DNA of 64,000 bases from Gonatopus flavifemur. Lineage: Eukaryota; Arthropoda; Insecta; Hymenoptera; Dryinidae. The DNA is taken from positions 2,542,001 through 2,606,000 of the forward strand of contig JAFFJZ010000003.1 in the NCBI GenBank assembly GCA_018340375.1, written 5' to 3'. Positions 34,989 to 46,227 of the stretch are shown here, in pieces. The notes beneath the pieces were generated by a model that saw nothing but the letters and a program-made list of their open reading frames with translations, was not told the origin of the DNA and did not search any database. Numbering within the stretch: position 1 is the first letter of the stretch; every line of letters starts with the position of its first letter. Position numbers and translations under genes: made by a program.

Positions 34989-36916
34989 GAGGGGTTGTAA
35001 ATGCAACTCCTTTCACACTCCTTGAAAACATTAGAGTTTCAGAAGAGTCGAAGAAGAACGATTTTTCTGAAATTCATTTGCAATCTCTCTGTTGCAGATA
35101 ATTTCTACATTCAGAAATGTGATTCACCGAAAGGAAGATATTGTATTGAACCCTATAAAGATAAAATCCAAATTTGAAAGGAGAAAATACATTTTCAAAA
35201 ATTCCAATTCATCGGATAGAAAATCAAAGAATCCATTCCCAAATTAAATTTGCTTTCGTTATCGAGCATTGAATTATCGAGGTTCATCAAAAGGGAGCTT
35301 ATTTGATTCGCGGAAATGATGGAGTATTGAGAGGGAAAATGAAATTTCAAGAATACGCACATATCGGAAAGTTTGACAGAAAAATATGATTGCATTATCG
35401 ACAAATTAAATACGATACTCTCAAGCATCGTTCCATCTTTGCCCCCAATCCCGATTCGATATAGTTTGTCGAATATGATCATGAAATTTTCAATCCAACT
35501 CAAATGCGCGATGTACTCTTAAACCGCCATTTTTAACCATTCGAACACCCGTGGCGGTATTATTACTCCAACTTGCCGTCGATAATTACAATGATGATAT
35601 TATGAGAAGAGAGGAACAAATTAAATGAAGAGAATTTTTCAAATGCAGGTAGAAAAATTGTCAAACCAATCCATAAGGGATTTCGCGGAGTAATTCGTCA
35701 TACAATGAACCTGCCCGGTGCAAAGTACAGTCCAAATGGAAAGTATAATTCTCGTCGAGGTTGGGCGACGTGAACTCGAGATGTTATTCGATAAAATCAT
35801 GATAGGGGCTTCATGAGAAATATTTTTATGAAAAAAAACTAATACGACTTTGTACATTTAGTTTTTTCCTTCGTGTACGAATAACGAAGATATCGATTTT
35901 CTAGAGTTGTATAATTTTAATGGCAGCGGCGAAGGTTTTGAACGTTACTATACCCTTACGACCAAGTGTTCGCTTCGAACACTCTCCCTGACTAATAAAA
36001 TACTGCACTGATTGGGTGGAATATAGAATGCACTTTGCATTTAGATTTCATGATGCAACAATGTTCAGAGGAGATAATATTTATTTATAATCGTCATTCT
36101 AAATTATTATCCTCGCATTCGCTTCGAACAAAGTAGGAAAAAATATAATTAAACGTACATGTTTCATAATGTCATTTCAAATGAGATAACTCGATTTCAC
36201 ATCGATTGATTACAAGATAATTCAATAATTTTGAAGGGAATATGAAAAATAAGTTTAATTTTGATTTTGAATCATGAAAAATTGTATTCTATTGATTGTT
36301 TTCTATCATTTCCGTAAAATGTTGTATATTGTTTGTCATATGATGCGACTTGTACCAATGGTACACTCGTGTACAATGAACTAATGGAAAAGCGTCAAAA
36401 ATACATCGATTAGATTACTAATTTCGCAATTTTACGCCTGGGGCGTCTAAAGAAAATTGTAGAGAAAAAAAAATTGACTCGATTTTCCATATGTATTAGG
36501 GATCTAGGATGAAGGGAAAAGGAGTTATGATTGAAAGAAAATGAATTTTTTGCGACTTGCTAAAGGATTTGTGGTACCAGAGTGTACCGTGGACGCCACG
36601 AACGGTCGCTTGCTACGTACAGTCCGAGGTAAGATTTTTTTTTAATATTGCCTCTTCGTGATTAAATAGGTCATCCGGATCGCAATATTATGAGAGGGGC
36701 GTCATGAGAAACTTATTCATCGTGAAATTCTAACACGATTTGGTGTATATTATATTCTTTTTTAACGACGCATTCAAATTTTAATCCAGATTTGATTTAA
36801 TGAATATTGGATAAACTGTTGGGGCTGACTGTACAAGAGGAGACGCTTCAGGAGTCCGCAACCGGCTTCGGCTCAGTTGGCAGAAGTACGCAGACCGATC
36901 AAGACACCGTTCCACA

Positions 36917-39900
36917 ATGGCAGACATCTCGAAAGACGAACTTCGTAAAGAGATCACCGGTAAGTCTCGATATCATTTGATTTACCATACTCTCGCCGTT
37001 CATAATATCGTACTTTTCATTTATTCATTTATTCGATTAATTTTTGTATATGAATATTTGTGGGAATGCATAGGAAATAAGGGTATTTACTCTTGGCCCT
37101 GTATACGTAAGTATACAAGTGGCGTGCCCCACGCCGGCCATTACCATCATCCTATATTTCCACTTATGAGCAGCCCCATCGGTTAATTATTTCATATTTT
37201 CATTACGTATAAAAATTTCGAAATTTTTTCCTGAAATCTTTCGATAATCACCAAAATGATGGTTTACTACGCCGTTCTTTGGGAAATCGAATACTTTCTC
37301 GTTTATCCGCGTCCGTATGACGCGTCTTCAATGAAATGGCGCCAGAGAGCAAGTTTCCATTGAAATTAAAAATATCCAAACGATTGGTTGAATAATAGAA
37401 TTTTTTTCTCTTTTCTCGACTTTTGAGTTTACCTTGGTTTTTCTTCATTGTTTTTATGATGATATTTTGTGTAATGTGTATTTTTCGCTACGATTTAATC
37501 CTCGAGTCGAACGCTATAGGTGAAAAAAAGACGCTATATACGATATGTGTCTTTTATTTATTTGAAATTGTCTCTCTTTAGGGTATGCGTCACACCTCTT
37601 TTCGGGAAATCATAAATTCAACTTCATTTCTCTTTGACATGTCATTTACATGATTTCGTCATCCATATTAATTGATGAAATTTTTTTGGTTTCCTTTTTG
37701 AAATTGATTTTTCAATACGTCGCATTTCAGGCGAGATTGTATTTGTTTTTTCTTTTTCCATTGTTCTCATCGATATTTCGCATTTCATATTTTTCGTCTA
37801 TCGATTAATCAACGAGAATACTCTTTTTCATTCTTCGCTGTGACGAAGAAACGTTATCGAATTTGCTCTCAGACATTTCTTTTGATAATAAACTCTATCG
37901 GTTCAATGCATAACCGCTAACTCTAAATGAAAAGAGCCGCCATCTGCGCTCGATATTTACTAGATTCCCGCCGCGGCAAACCAGATCACTCCAGTCCGAA
38001 TGCGTGATATACCAACTATCGGTTCAGTATTATGCGTACGAGAATTGTTTTTTTATTTCCAAAAGTCACCTAAAATTTATGTTTATGTTTTTGTTTTTCA
38101 ATGACTCGATCTTCCCCTTATTGCAAATTCCGAGGAACGCCGCGATATGTATGAAATTAACTTACTTTTTTTTTCTCGGATAATCACTTTTTTGTCGCAC
38201 GTAGTCGAGCAGAAACGAGATGGTGCTATTTTCGAATATTTTATTTTTTCCTCCAGGGTGAAAGTTGTTTCGTAAAATGAATAATGTATCAATGTCTAAA
38301 TGTAATAACATTAACTTCTGGATCACTACATATCGCACTTGTTCCTTTTCATTCATACCGTTGCTTGATAATGGCTGGTAAAAATAGAGGGCGACAAAAT
38401 ACTGTCAAGTGTATATAGAACTTCAAAATAATCAAGTGTTTATGAATTTTAATGGAATTTAAGATGCACGATATTTTGCGAAATTTCGTGATATCGATAC
38501 TTTTTATAAAAACTTTTTCGAGTTTATATTGAATTTTTATAGAATATTGATAAAACTATATACAAATTATGTATAAAATATTGAGAAAATTCAAAATAAA
38601 AAGAATTTTGGATTGTGCAAATGTTGATTATTTTAAAAAAATTATTGAATATTTTCGAATTAATTATAATCAAATTTTAATTTTTAATTTTAGCTATCCT
38701 CAAGGATGCAGACCTCACAACTATGTCTGCTAAAAAAGTTAGACAACAAATTGAGGAAAAGTTGGATGTAGATCTCACAGAAAGGTAAGAAAAGTTTCTA
38801 CAATTTATGCCAATACTTTGAATTTGAAAAAAAAAAAACAGGTTCCTTGTATATGTAAACATTCTAGTAACACATCAAATGTTTGCATGAAGTAATATGA
38901 TACAAAACATTGCGAAAAAACAAAAGACGTACCGGAGTAGAAAATTCATCAAAATTATATATAAATGATAATTCTACTGAATTCTACTCAGGAATATAGA
39001 CGCGGGGATTCTAATCTAACAATAGCAATAAAATTTTCTCATTTTCATTTAGCTATTCAAAATATGTGCTAACGTAGCTAACAAAACAAGGGTAAAGTAA
39101 TGGCATTCTTTCTATTTATAATCCTTGAAAACGAATGGACAAAGTCAACCAATATCCATGATTGCATTTTGTTTGATCGATTGTTCACGATATTCAATCA
39201 ATTTCGAATATTTACCATCAAGCGAGGTAAAACAAGAAAATGGATGATTTAGTGACATTATTAAAAGTTTCCAAATCCCCCTTGAAAAAATTCGAAATTA
39301 CAATTTTCATTGCGATTGATTGAATAAAAATCAAAATACTGCTCCACCTGTGTCTCACAAAACTCAACAAAGCAAAGTGTCACAAAGCAGTGATATGACA
39401 AATTTTTGTTGTAAATTTGAAGAATCCCAAGGGGAAAAATGCAATAGTGCATTGTCAAAATTCCGAGTTTTTCCTCATTTCAATGGTGGATTCCGTCCTT
39501 CCAAAACATAGAGATTTTCCCCCCGCTTTGAAGAAGAACCACCCGGATGTATAAATTCTGAAAATTCTCCTACCTGGGTATTCTGCCTCTCAGATATTTG
39601 ATTCTCCAAAAAGAAAGGGAGAAGTCCACCAAATTATCGTGGAAGGGTGTCTATCTATTGAGAAAATTTGCTGCCACCATGTTTTGGGAAAAAACTACAC
39701 AATACTTTGTACTAACGAATTGTTTTTCACACGATACATGATATTTTGAACGGTTGATACATTTCTAACAAAATTATAAGCGATCGCTGCGAGGTTCGAT
39801 CGCTCTTACCCAACGATCAGCACAATATTTCACAGTCATCGTGTATTTTCATGTAATTTTCATTTTTCACATATTAAAGAGTTTTGATTGACTTTTCATT

Positions 39901-42900
39901 GCAATTATACGAAAGTTCAAGGGAAAAAATTGTTCCCATAGGACGCGCACTCCAACATCTCTCAAACTTGTCTGGGAAACAAACAATTTATTGTGAAGTT
40001 TATGGACGTGATTTTCAAATACACTGGGAGAATTGATCATTTTGTCAGAAAAAATGAAAAAAATTGACTGATTATAGAAACAGTTGAAATAAAATGCGGC
40101 TTTCCGTTTGGATGATCCTCCACGTCAAATTACTTGACGTTGAATTCATCTCAGTTGATTTTACTTGATTATTTGAAGTTGGCAAATTTCCGGAGGAGAA
40201 AATTCAATACTTTGTCTTCAACTACGAAATTTGAATTTGTCCTTCAAATTTCAATTCAAAAGATTTTTTCTACAATCTGGTGGAATTTTTTTTTCTATAG
40301 CAAATCATTCAAAGTTAAATTCATAAAAACCCTGAAATTTATAAACATGGAGGCCTTGCATGTTTCCGTCATCCCCTCGAATTGTACAAATTTCAATAAT
40401 TGCGTCCGCTTTCTTTCTTCTCGAGTAAGCAAATTTTACGCAACCGTCAGAAGCATCCTTTGGTGACGTCTGTGAAGGGCTGAAATTTTGAATGGCGAAA
40501 CAGGTCGTTTCCCTTCTTTGTTATTTTAAACATCGATCAATAAGACAACGTTTGTTTTCGTTTACCATGTTACTATGCCTCTCTACTATATCTCTATACT
40601 CGTCGATAATTGGAATAGCTGACGTATTTGCCACATTTTAAACATCCAACTTATTTTGTTTTCAACTACAAAACTAAGCGATTCAAAAAATATTTCACTC
40701 GAAGATAAAAAGTGTCTTATTTTTACCTCAGGAATCACGGTAGATTTGTTTTATATGGAAGTTCAGTTATACCGAAAGATATTCAGACCAGAGGTGCAAT
40801 AATCTAACGTTAATGAGTACATGTAATTATCGGTGACTAAACAAAAATTAATTTGAACGTGTTTTTCTCTTTTTTGTGGAAAAATTTTCAAAATTACATA
40901 CAATTTATATACAGGACGGCCTAGATCGGCCATTAATTATATTTTGAAGGGCATATTTTGTAGCCAAAATGCAACAACTTTTCCATTGGGCAAAATTTTT
41001 TTTTGAGACTCACTCAAAAGTTGCTGTATTTTGGTTATTTCACCTTATACAAGAAAACCTCATATAGATTATATATACAACTATATATTGAATTATAAAG
41101 AGTGATCCAAGATGGATAGATCATATTTCCAGAGTGTATTCTACCCCCATTGAGGGAGTATTTTGTATAAAATTTGAAGTAATGGAATATAATAAACATT
41201 ATGTATGTTTTTTATTATATATATCATAACTGAATATCTCATATATAGCTCCATATACCGAGTGTTTCAGAGTTGAATGGAAATACTTCACCCGCGTATT
41301 CTGCAGTCAGGGAATAAAAGGATACCAGCGTTTACCAACTGAGCACATTGGTTAGAAAAAGACAAACCTATACGATAGAAAGAGAGATCCGAAGCAAACG
41401 CTGGTATCCTAGCTCTTATTTGCGAAGTATTGAAAGGATACGAACTTACCGACCGAGCACGGTTTTTCTCGACCAAATTACGTGAAACTGAATCCACAAC
41501 ATAATCTGAAATTTTCAGGGATGATTCTTCGAGACTTTATCTTGATCGCTAAAAAGCCCGAATTTTGAATTTCAAAAAAAAAACCTTTGAAAAAAAAATC
41601 ATTTCTGGAATTGAAAATTCAGGCTCTTCAACGACCAAGATAAAGTCTCAAAGAATCATCCCTGAAAATTTCAGATTATTTCATGAATTCAGTTTCAAGT
41701 AATTTGGCCCTGATGGTAACCTCGTATTCAAATTTCGAGAAAAAGTTTTTCTCGCAGTTGGTAAGAGGGGAATTTTTTTTCGAAATTTGAAATTCGGGCT
41801 ATGTGCATATCGTAATTTTTAAAGCATCAAGAGGTTCGTTCGTTCTACGTGCTCTGAGTTGCTCCAACTTGTACCAAACCAATCATTTCGTGGCTTAAAC
41901 TGGAAGTAGCGAATCCAAAATACTTGGAGCGAGTTGGAGTAACTTGGGACATCGGTAAACGAACTTAGCTAAGGATTATGCCCCGAAAATTTCAGACTGT
42001 TTCATAAGTTCAGTTCGGAGAAATCTTGCAGACAAATCTTTTATTCGGGGAGTATGCTGGTATCCACTTGAACAGTGGGTGAATTTTTTCAAGTTGAAAT
42101 CATGCATACAATCAATGACAACGTTTCGAAGCAGCTAGGGTCAAATTTGATCCCATACAAGTGATATGTCATTTTTAAGAGATAGAAGTGGGTATGAGCG
42201 ATGAGGGTTAATACCTCACCTTTGAAAGTACACAAACTGAAAATGAAATTGTTACAATTTTGTGGTTGTGAAAGTAAAGTTTGATGTGTAGATTTTTTCA
42301 AAATTTAAAATCATCCTACGATGAGGGAAGTCTCAACAATTGACAACGCTGGATTTATTCCTCTGACCAACAACGATCCCCTTCCAATCGATAGAATGAA
42401 GCAAAAATACATTTTGATATACTCAAATAAAAAGAAAAACCCTGGACCCTTCGTTCGAGCCACAAAGTATTGATCATTCACTAATATTTATTCAGAATTT
42501 AACACGATATGAAACAACTCTAGGGTATTTTTGGATACAACCAAAACTTACGTTATACCGTATGATATGATGCAGAATTTTCTGGGTCATTTTGCTTGTA
42601 TCCAAGATCAATGAAATTTTTGAGGATCTCTGCGTGGGCTTGAATATTTTGAGTAACCACCTCGTTCCTCCTCGAACACTTATTCAAATATATCAACCAT
42701 ATCGATCATGGAAATTTGATTATATTTTTCAAAACACATATTTATATATGACAATTATTCTTGATCTAATAAGTATGCATAAATATCATTACACGTTTTA
42801 TTTTTCATTTTCAGAAAAAAAGAAGTAGATGATTTGGTCATGGAGTACTTAAAAGAGAAACAAGATGGTGGAAAGAAAGCTAAGAAAGAAAAGAAGAAAG

Positions 42901-43830
42901 CCGCTAGTGAAGAATCTGAGGATGGCGAGGAAGAGGAGGAAGAAGGTTCAGAGGAAGAGGAAGAAGAAGAAGAAAAAAAGCCTTCCAAAAGAGGTCCAGC
43001 TAAAAAAGCGAATAAGCGTAAGAAGGGCTCTTCCGATGATGAAGAAAGCGCAAGCGACGAAGATGCCAGCGATGAGGAATATAGTCCAAAGAAAGATAAG
43101 GCATCCTCCAAAAAAAGTAAGTGAATATGAGTATTTGATTGAAAAATTTCCAAATGTTTATTGGGAAAATTTTCATCAATGTAAATTTTTGTCACAGGCA
43201 AGCCAGGCAAAAAAACTAAAAAGAAGGGTAGCGACAGCGATAGCGATGAGGATTGGGCAAAAAATAAGAAAGCTAATAACAGAGGAGCAAAGAAGGGTGC
43301 TGGAAAAGGTAAAGGTGGCGGTGGTGGCGGTTATACTAAGGCCATCACTCTTTCTCCAGAACTTGCGGCTCTTGTTGGTGCAGAGAAAATGGCTCGACAT
43401 GAAGTTGTTAGGAAAGTTTGGAGCATCATCAAAGAGAGGAATCTTTATGTAAGTGTATTATGTTCATTGAACCTTTGTCCCCCGATAGTTTATCATACAA
43501 CTTACATGAAAATTTCATGTATCGTATACACATGCTGAAATACAAAACCCAAAAGCCTATTAAACATCATCCTATTAAAAATTTTAAGTAGTCTCAATAA
43601 TTACTCAAGTTTTTGTTGAATCGCTCATGCACGTATAAACTCTTTGTTTTCTTTTCTTTTCTAAGCATTGAAATTTAATTCACGAGCGTCGTATTTTTTG
43701 TTTACAGGATCCCAAGAATAAGCAGTACGCTATCTGCGACGAAGACTTGTTCAGAGTAATTGGTGTAAAACGCTTTAGAACCTTTGGTATGATGAAGCAC
43801 CTTAAAAATCATTTTGTTATGTCAAATTAA
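36917..43830 (+). CDS. DEK_C and SWIB domain nuclear protein (UAF30/SPP27-like)
   Basis: Coding exons: 36917-36959, 38694-38784, 42815-43116, 43198-43448, 43708-43830, giving 269 residues with phase-consistent junctions. Residues about 4-58 form a DEK C-terminal-type three-helix domain (ISKDELRKEI, then LTTMSAKKVRQQIEEKL). Residues about 60-185 are a low-complexity chromatin-type linker with alternating lysine-rich and glutamate/aspartate-serine runs. A glycine run precedes the SWIB/MDM2-fold domain (about 190-266), marked by LSPELAALVG, VVRKVWSIIKERNLYDP, YAICDEDLFRVIGVKRF and MMKHLKNHF. This architecture matches fungal Pol I factor UAF30/SPP27 and related animal and plant proteins, so a chromatin or transcription role is likely, but its targets are unknown. 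The 4-kb third intron (38785-42814) carries foldback repeats. The antisense serine-rich ORF over exon 3 is a shadow. Confidence 0.9.
41320..41409. repeat. Short foldback: ggataccagcgttt arms
   Basis: ggataccagcgttt at 41320-41333 is matched exactly in inverted orientation by aaacgctggtatcc at 41396-41409. A third related fragment, atgctggtatcc, occurs near 42056. Part of a complex nest of inverted repeats in the SWIB gene's third intron. Confidence 0.6.
41475..41705. repeat. Large palindrome with about 100-bp arms
   Basis: The left arm (aaattacgtgaaactgaat ... ataatctgaaattttcaggg atgattcttcgagactttat) and the right arm ending gtttcaagtaattt are inverted copies with few mismatches. They enclose a short A/T-rich centre. 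RNA from this intron would fold into a long hairpin. Confidence 0.75.
41833..41966 (-). repeat. Dispersed repeat family A, copy 2
   Basis: Inverted-repeat ends (ggttcgttcgttc...gagttgctccaacttg against gagcgagttggagtaacttg...gtaaacgaact) bound the unit. Its minus strand matches 34022-34126. Non-coding and MITE-like. Confidence 0.65.
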
Positions 43831-44756
43831 ATTGTTCCTCCTGAGCTCTGATCTCTGGCAGAATTCAACATATATATTATACATATTCCAAGGTGCAGAA
43901 TTTTTGCACCTCTCCATCTTTTTTCACACAGTACATGTATAAGTACATGATAGTACATGAAACAAGAAAACATATACACATATACATATAAACAACCCAT
44001 AAATAACAATTTTTATTATGCAAGTTGAGGACTAGCTGAGCCTGAACATTTCGATTTATTTTGGACTGTCATGATGACGAGCTTCTATTCTTTCAAAAAC
44101 GTTATAAATGTTGATATATGGGCATTACGAAAGGTGTCAGAAACAGCATCAAATCGTTGTAAAACTTATGCGTTTAAGTTACATAACCATCATGTTGAAG
44201 AATCGAAGCTCTCATCTAGCACTGGATTCTGAACTAAAAGTATACAAAAAAAAATAAAAATAAAATAAAATTAATAATACCCCTTTGAGAAGCCTCAAAA
44301 GACAAAGAAAGCAAGAAAGTTCGTAAGTTTTTGATGAAACATTGAACTGATACAAAATTTCAATGTATTCAAACGAAGTTCATGTCCGGAATTGAACATC
44401 GAGTATGAATTTGGTTTCTTCGATAATAATCTTCGTGGCTGTAAAAGATGATGAAATTATTCAAAATTTCAAATTTAGGATTTATAATGAATTTTTTTTT
44501 TAATAGAGATTAGAAATGAAGAAGGGATGCAAATTTCTACTCCATGCACGATATGTAAAAGTACGTGAATTTCTCTTTTCATTGAGTCTTTGTATATCAC
44601 ATCATTATTGATCAAATGAGACTTCTAATTTATGTATGCAACAGCATGATAATTAAAAGGGGGAATATTGAAACTGTTTTTTACCCACTATATAATGAAT
44701 TCTGAATATCTTGTCAATATACAGCAAGATTTTGATGTGGGTTGAATGATTCGTCA

Positions 44757-44776
44757 AAAAAAAAAAAAAAAAAAAA
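44757..44776. repeat. A homopolymer tract
   Basis: About 20 consecutive A residues followed by gaaatg. It is possibly a remnant of a retroposed tail, but no donor sequence is recognised upstream. Confidence 0.7.
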
Positions 44777-44980
44777 GAAATGAAATACAATGTTCATAAT
44801 TTTTCTCAAACATATAATGCTTCTTATGTTTATATTTTTGTTCCCTTTTGGAAGAAACACAAACCCATGTTTATTCAATCTTTTATAAATGTTATAAGCA
44901 CTTTTGTGTGAATTCAAGATTCAAATTCAAACGAAAATGCTCGTAACATTGAATTTGAATGCGATCTATTAATTTTTTTT

Positions 44981-45017
44981 TATATAAATATATATATATA
45001 TATAAATATATATATAT
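44981..45017. repeat. TA-rich microsatellite
   Basis: Interrupted TA dinucleotide repeat (tatataaatatatatatata and continuing). Non-coding. Confidence 0.8.
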
Positions 45018-45610
45018 TGGACAATCTTCAGTAACCAATAAAACGTGATGCAATACGTATTGCTATTTTAGGATAACACTCCACTTTTTTTTTTTTTAAT
45101 TGTGAATTTTGTGATCATGTAAGAATTTACAATGAATTTCCTAATGAACTGTATCCGATATTTCATCATTTGATCGATTAAAGAAATTTTAATCGCACAA
45201 TGTTTATATTTTCCATTTAATAAAATTAAATTATTAGATATCGAACATGTGACGAAAATTTTACCCTAACGAATTGAGACAAATTATGTGTGGATAGAAG
45301 CTAAGATTATTAATGAGATTTTCAAAGAAACAAATGCAAAAACAAAAGAAATCAATATCTTGTATCTCCTCTGTATAATAGCTACATTATACACTGAAAT
45401 TATTGCTAAGCGAAGTTTAATTATATTATCGTGTAATTACTAATTATTGTCGTAATGTAGAATTTTGGTGTAAAAATTGAACTAACTTTTAAGATGTAAT
45501 GCTAAAAAAAAAAAGTGATGTATCCAGTGAAAGGTACAATGTAAACTTTTAAAAGTCAGTGTGTGTGCAGTATTTCTTTCACTGCATTATATCGAAGAGT
45601 AGAGAATAAG

Positions 45611-45616
45611 AATAAA
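45611..45616 (+). terminator. Candidate distal SWIB polyadenylation signal
   Basis: AATAAA on the plus strand. On the minus strand an AATAAA lies only about 45 bases away (45658-45663), so the two convergent transcripts may end back to back here. Confidence 0.3.
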
Positions 45617-46221
45617 ATGAACGATGCGCGCAGTGCGAAATGATTTGTGATTATGGTTTTATTATGTCCATACTCCAAAACAAAACATGCCAATTTTCGA
45701 AGATCTTTTTTGAATTGTACATTTAAAGGTCGTAGTTCTATCGTCTCAACATTTTCTCAGCTTCATTTTGAATTTTTGAGGACCAGTTCGAGAAACTTCA
45801 TTAGTTAAGAGATGTTTGCTCAACTCAAACTAGTCTTTGTTATAGAAAATGCGGTCAAAACCTGATAACAATTTTGTAACCGACTCTACTTTACATTTAT
45901 GGATTGGAAAATCCACTTAAATGACACTGACAACATATATTTTTCAACAGATCCTGATTGGATCCAAAAAGATAGTTAGAAGTAGTCTGGGTAAAATCAA
46001 GGTCTATCCTAGAATTTTAGAATTTGAAGAGATTTTTCTTCGCTGTTTAGGCGACCCAAGAATCCCCGAGAGTTAAAAAGACGAAGCAGTAAAATTTGGT
46101 AGATTTCCACCAACGTACTATGTGTTATTCTATTCGTTGTCTTTCAACAGCGTGTTAAAAAATGTTGAACAGGTAGTACTTCGAGTATATCTGTTTTGCA
46201 TATCACTGATATCTGTGTAAA

Positions 46222-46227
46222 TTTATT
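46222..46227 (-). terminator. Polyadenylation signal overlapping the CFAP206 stop
   Basis: On the minus strand the stop and what follows read TGAATAAATTT, so the last base of the stop codon is the first base of a canonical AATAAA. Use of this site would give a 3' UTR of only about 15-30 nt. A second site lies at 45658-45663. Confidence 0.4.

Larger units (their letters stand above)
33629..36916. other. Divergent intergenic region, lectin and SWIB genes
   Basis: 3.3 kb between the start codons of two divergently transcribed genes. It must contain both promoters. Repeats at 34022-34237 and 34891-34988 occupy part of it. A possible non-coding first exon of the SWIB gene ends with ccgag|gtaaga at 36628, and a matching acceptor could be at 36788-36789. 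No TATA box could be assigned. Confidence 0.45.
43831..46226. other. Convergent 3' region of SWIB and CFAP206 genes
   Basis: No coding sequence. Several AATAAA hexamers on the plus strand (around 44250-44272 in an A-rich run, 45038 and 45611) could end the SWIB transcript. Contains an A homopolymer at 44757-44776 and a TA-rich tract at 44981-45017. Confidence 0.5.

Noticed and set aside
42755..43210. 151-codon serine-rich minus-strand ORF
   Set aside because: Exact antisense shadow of the acidic and lysine-rich exon of the SWIB protein; GAA/GAG repeats read as serine and phenylalanine codons.
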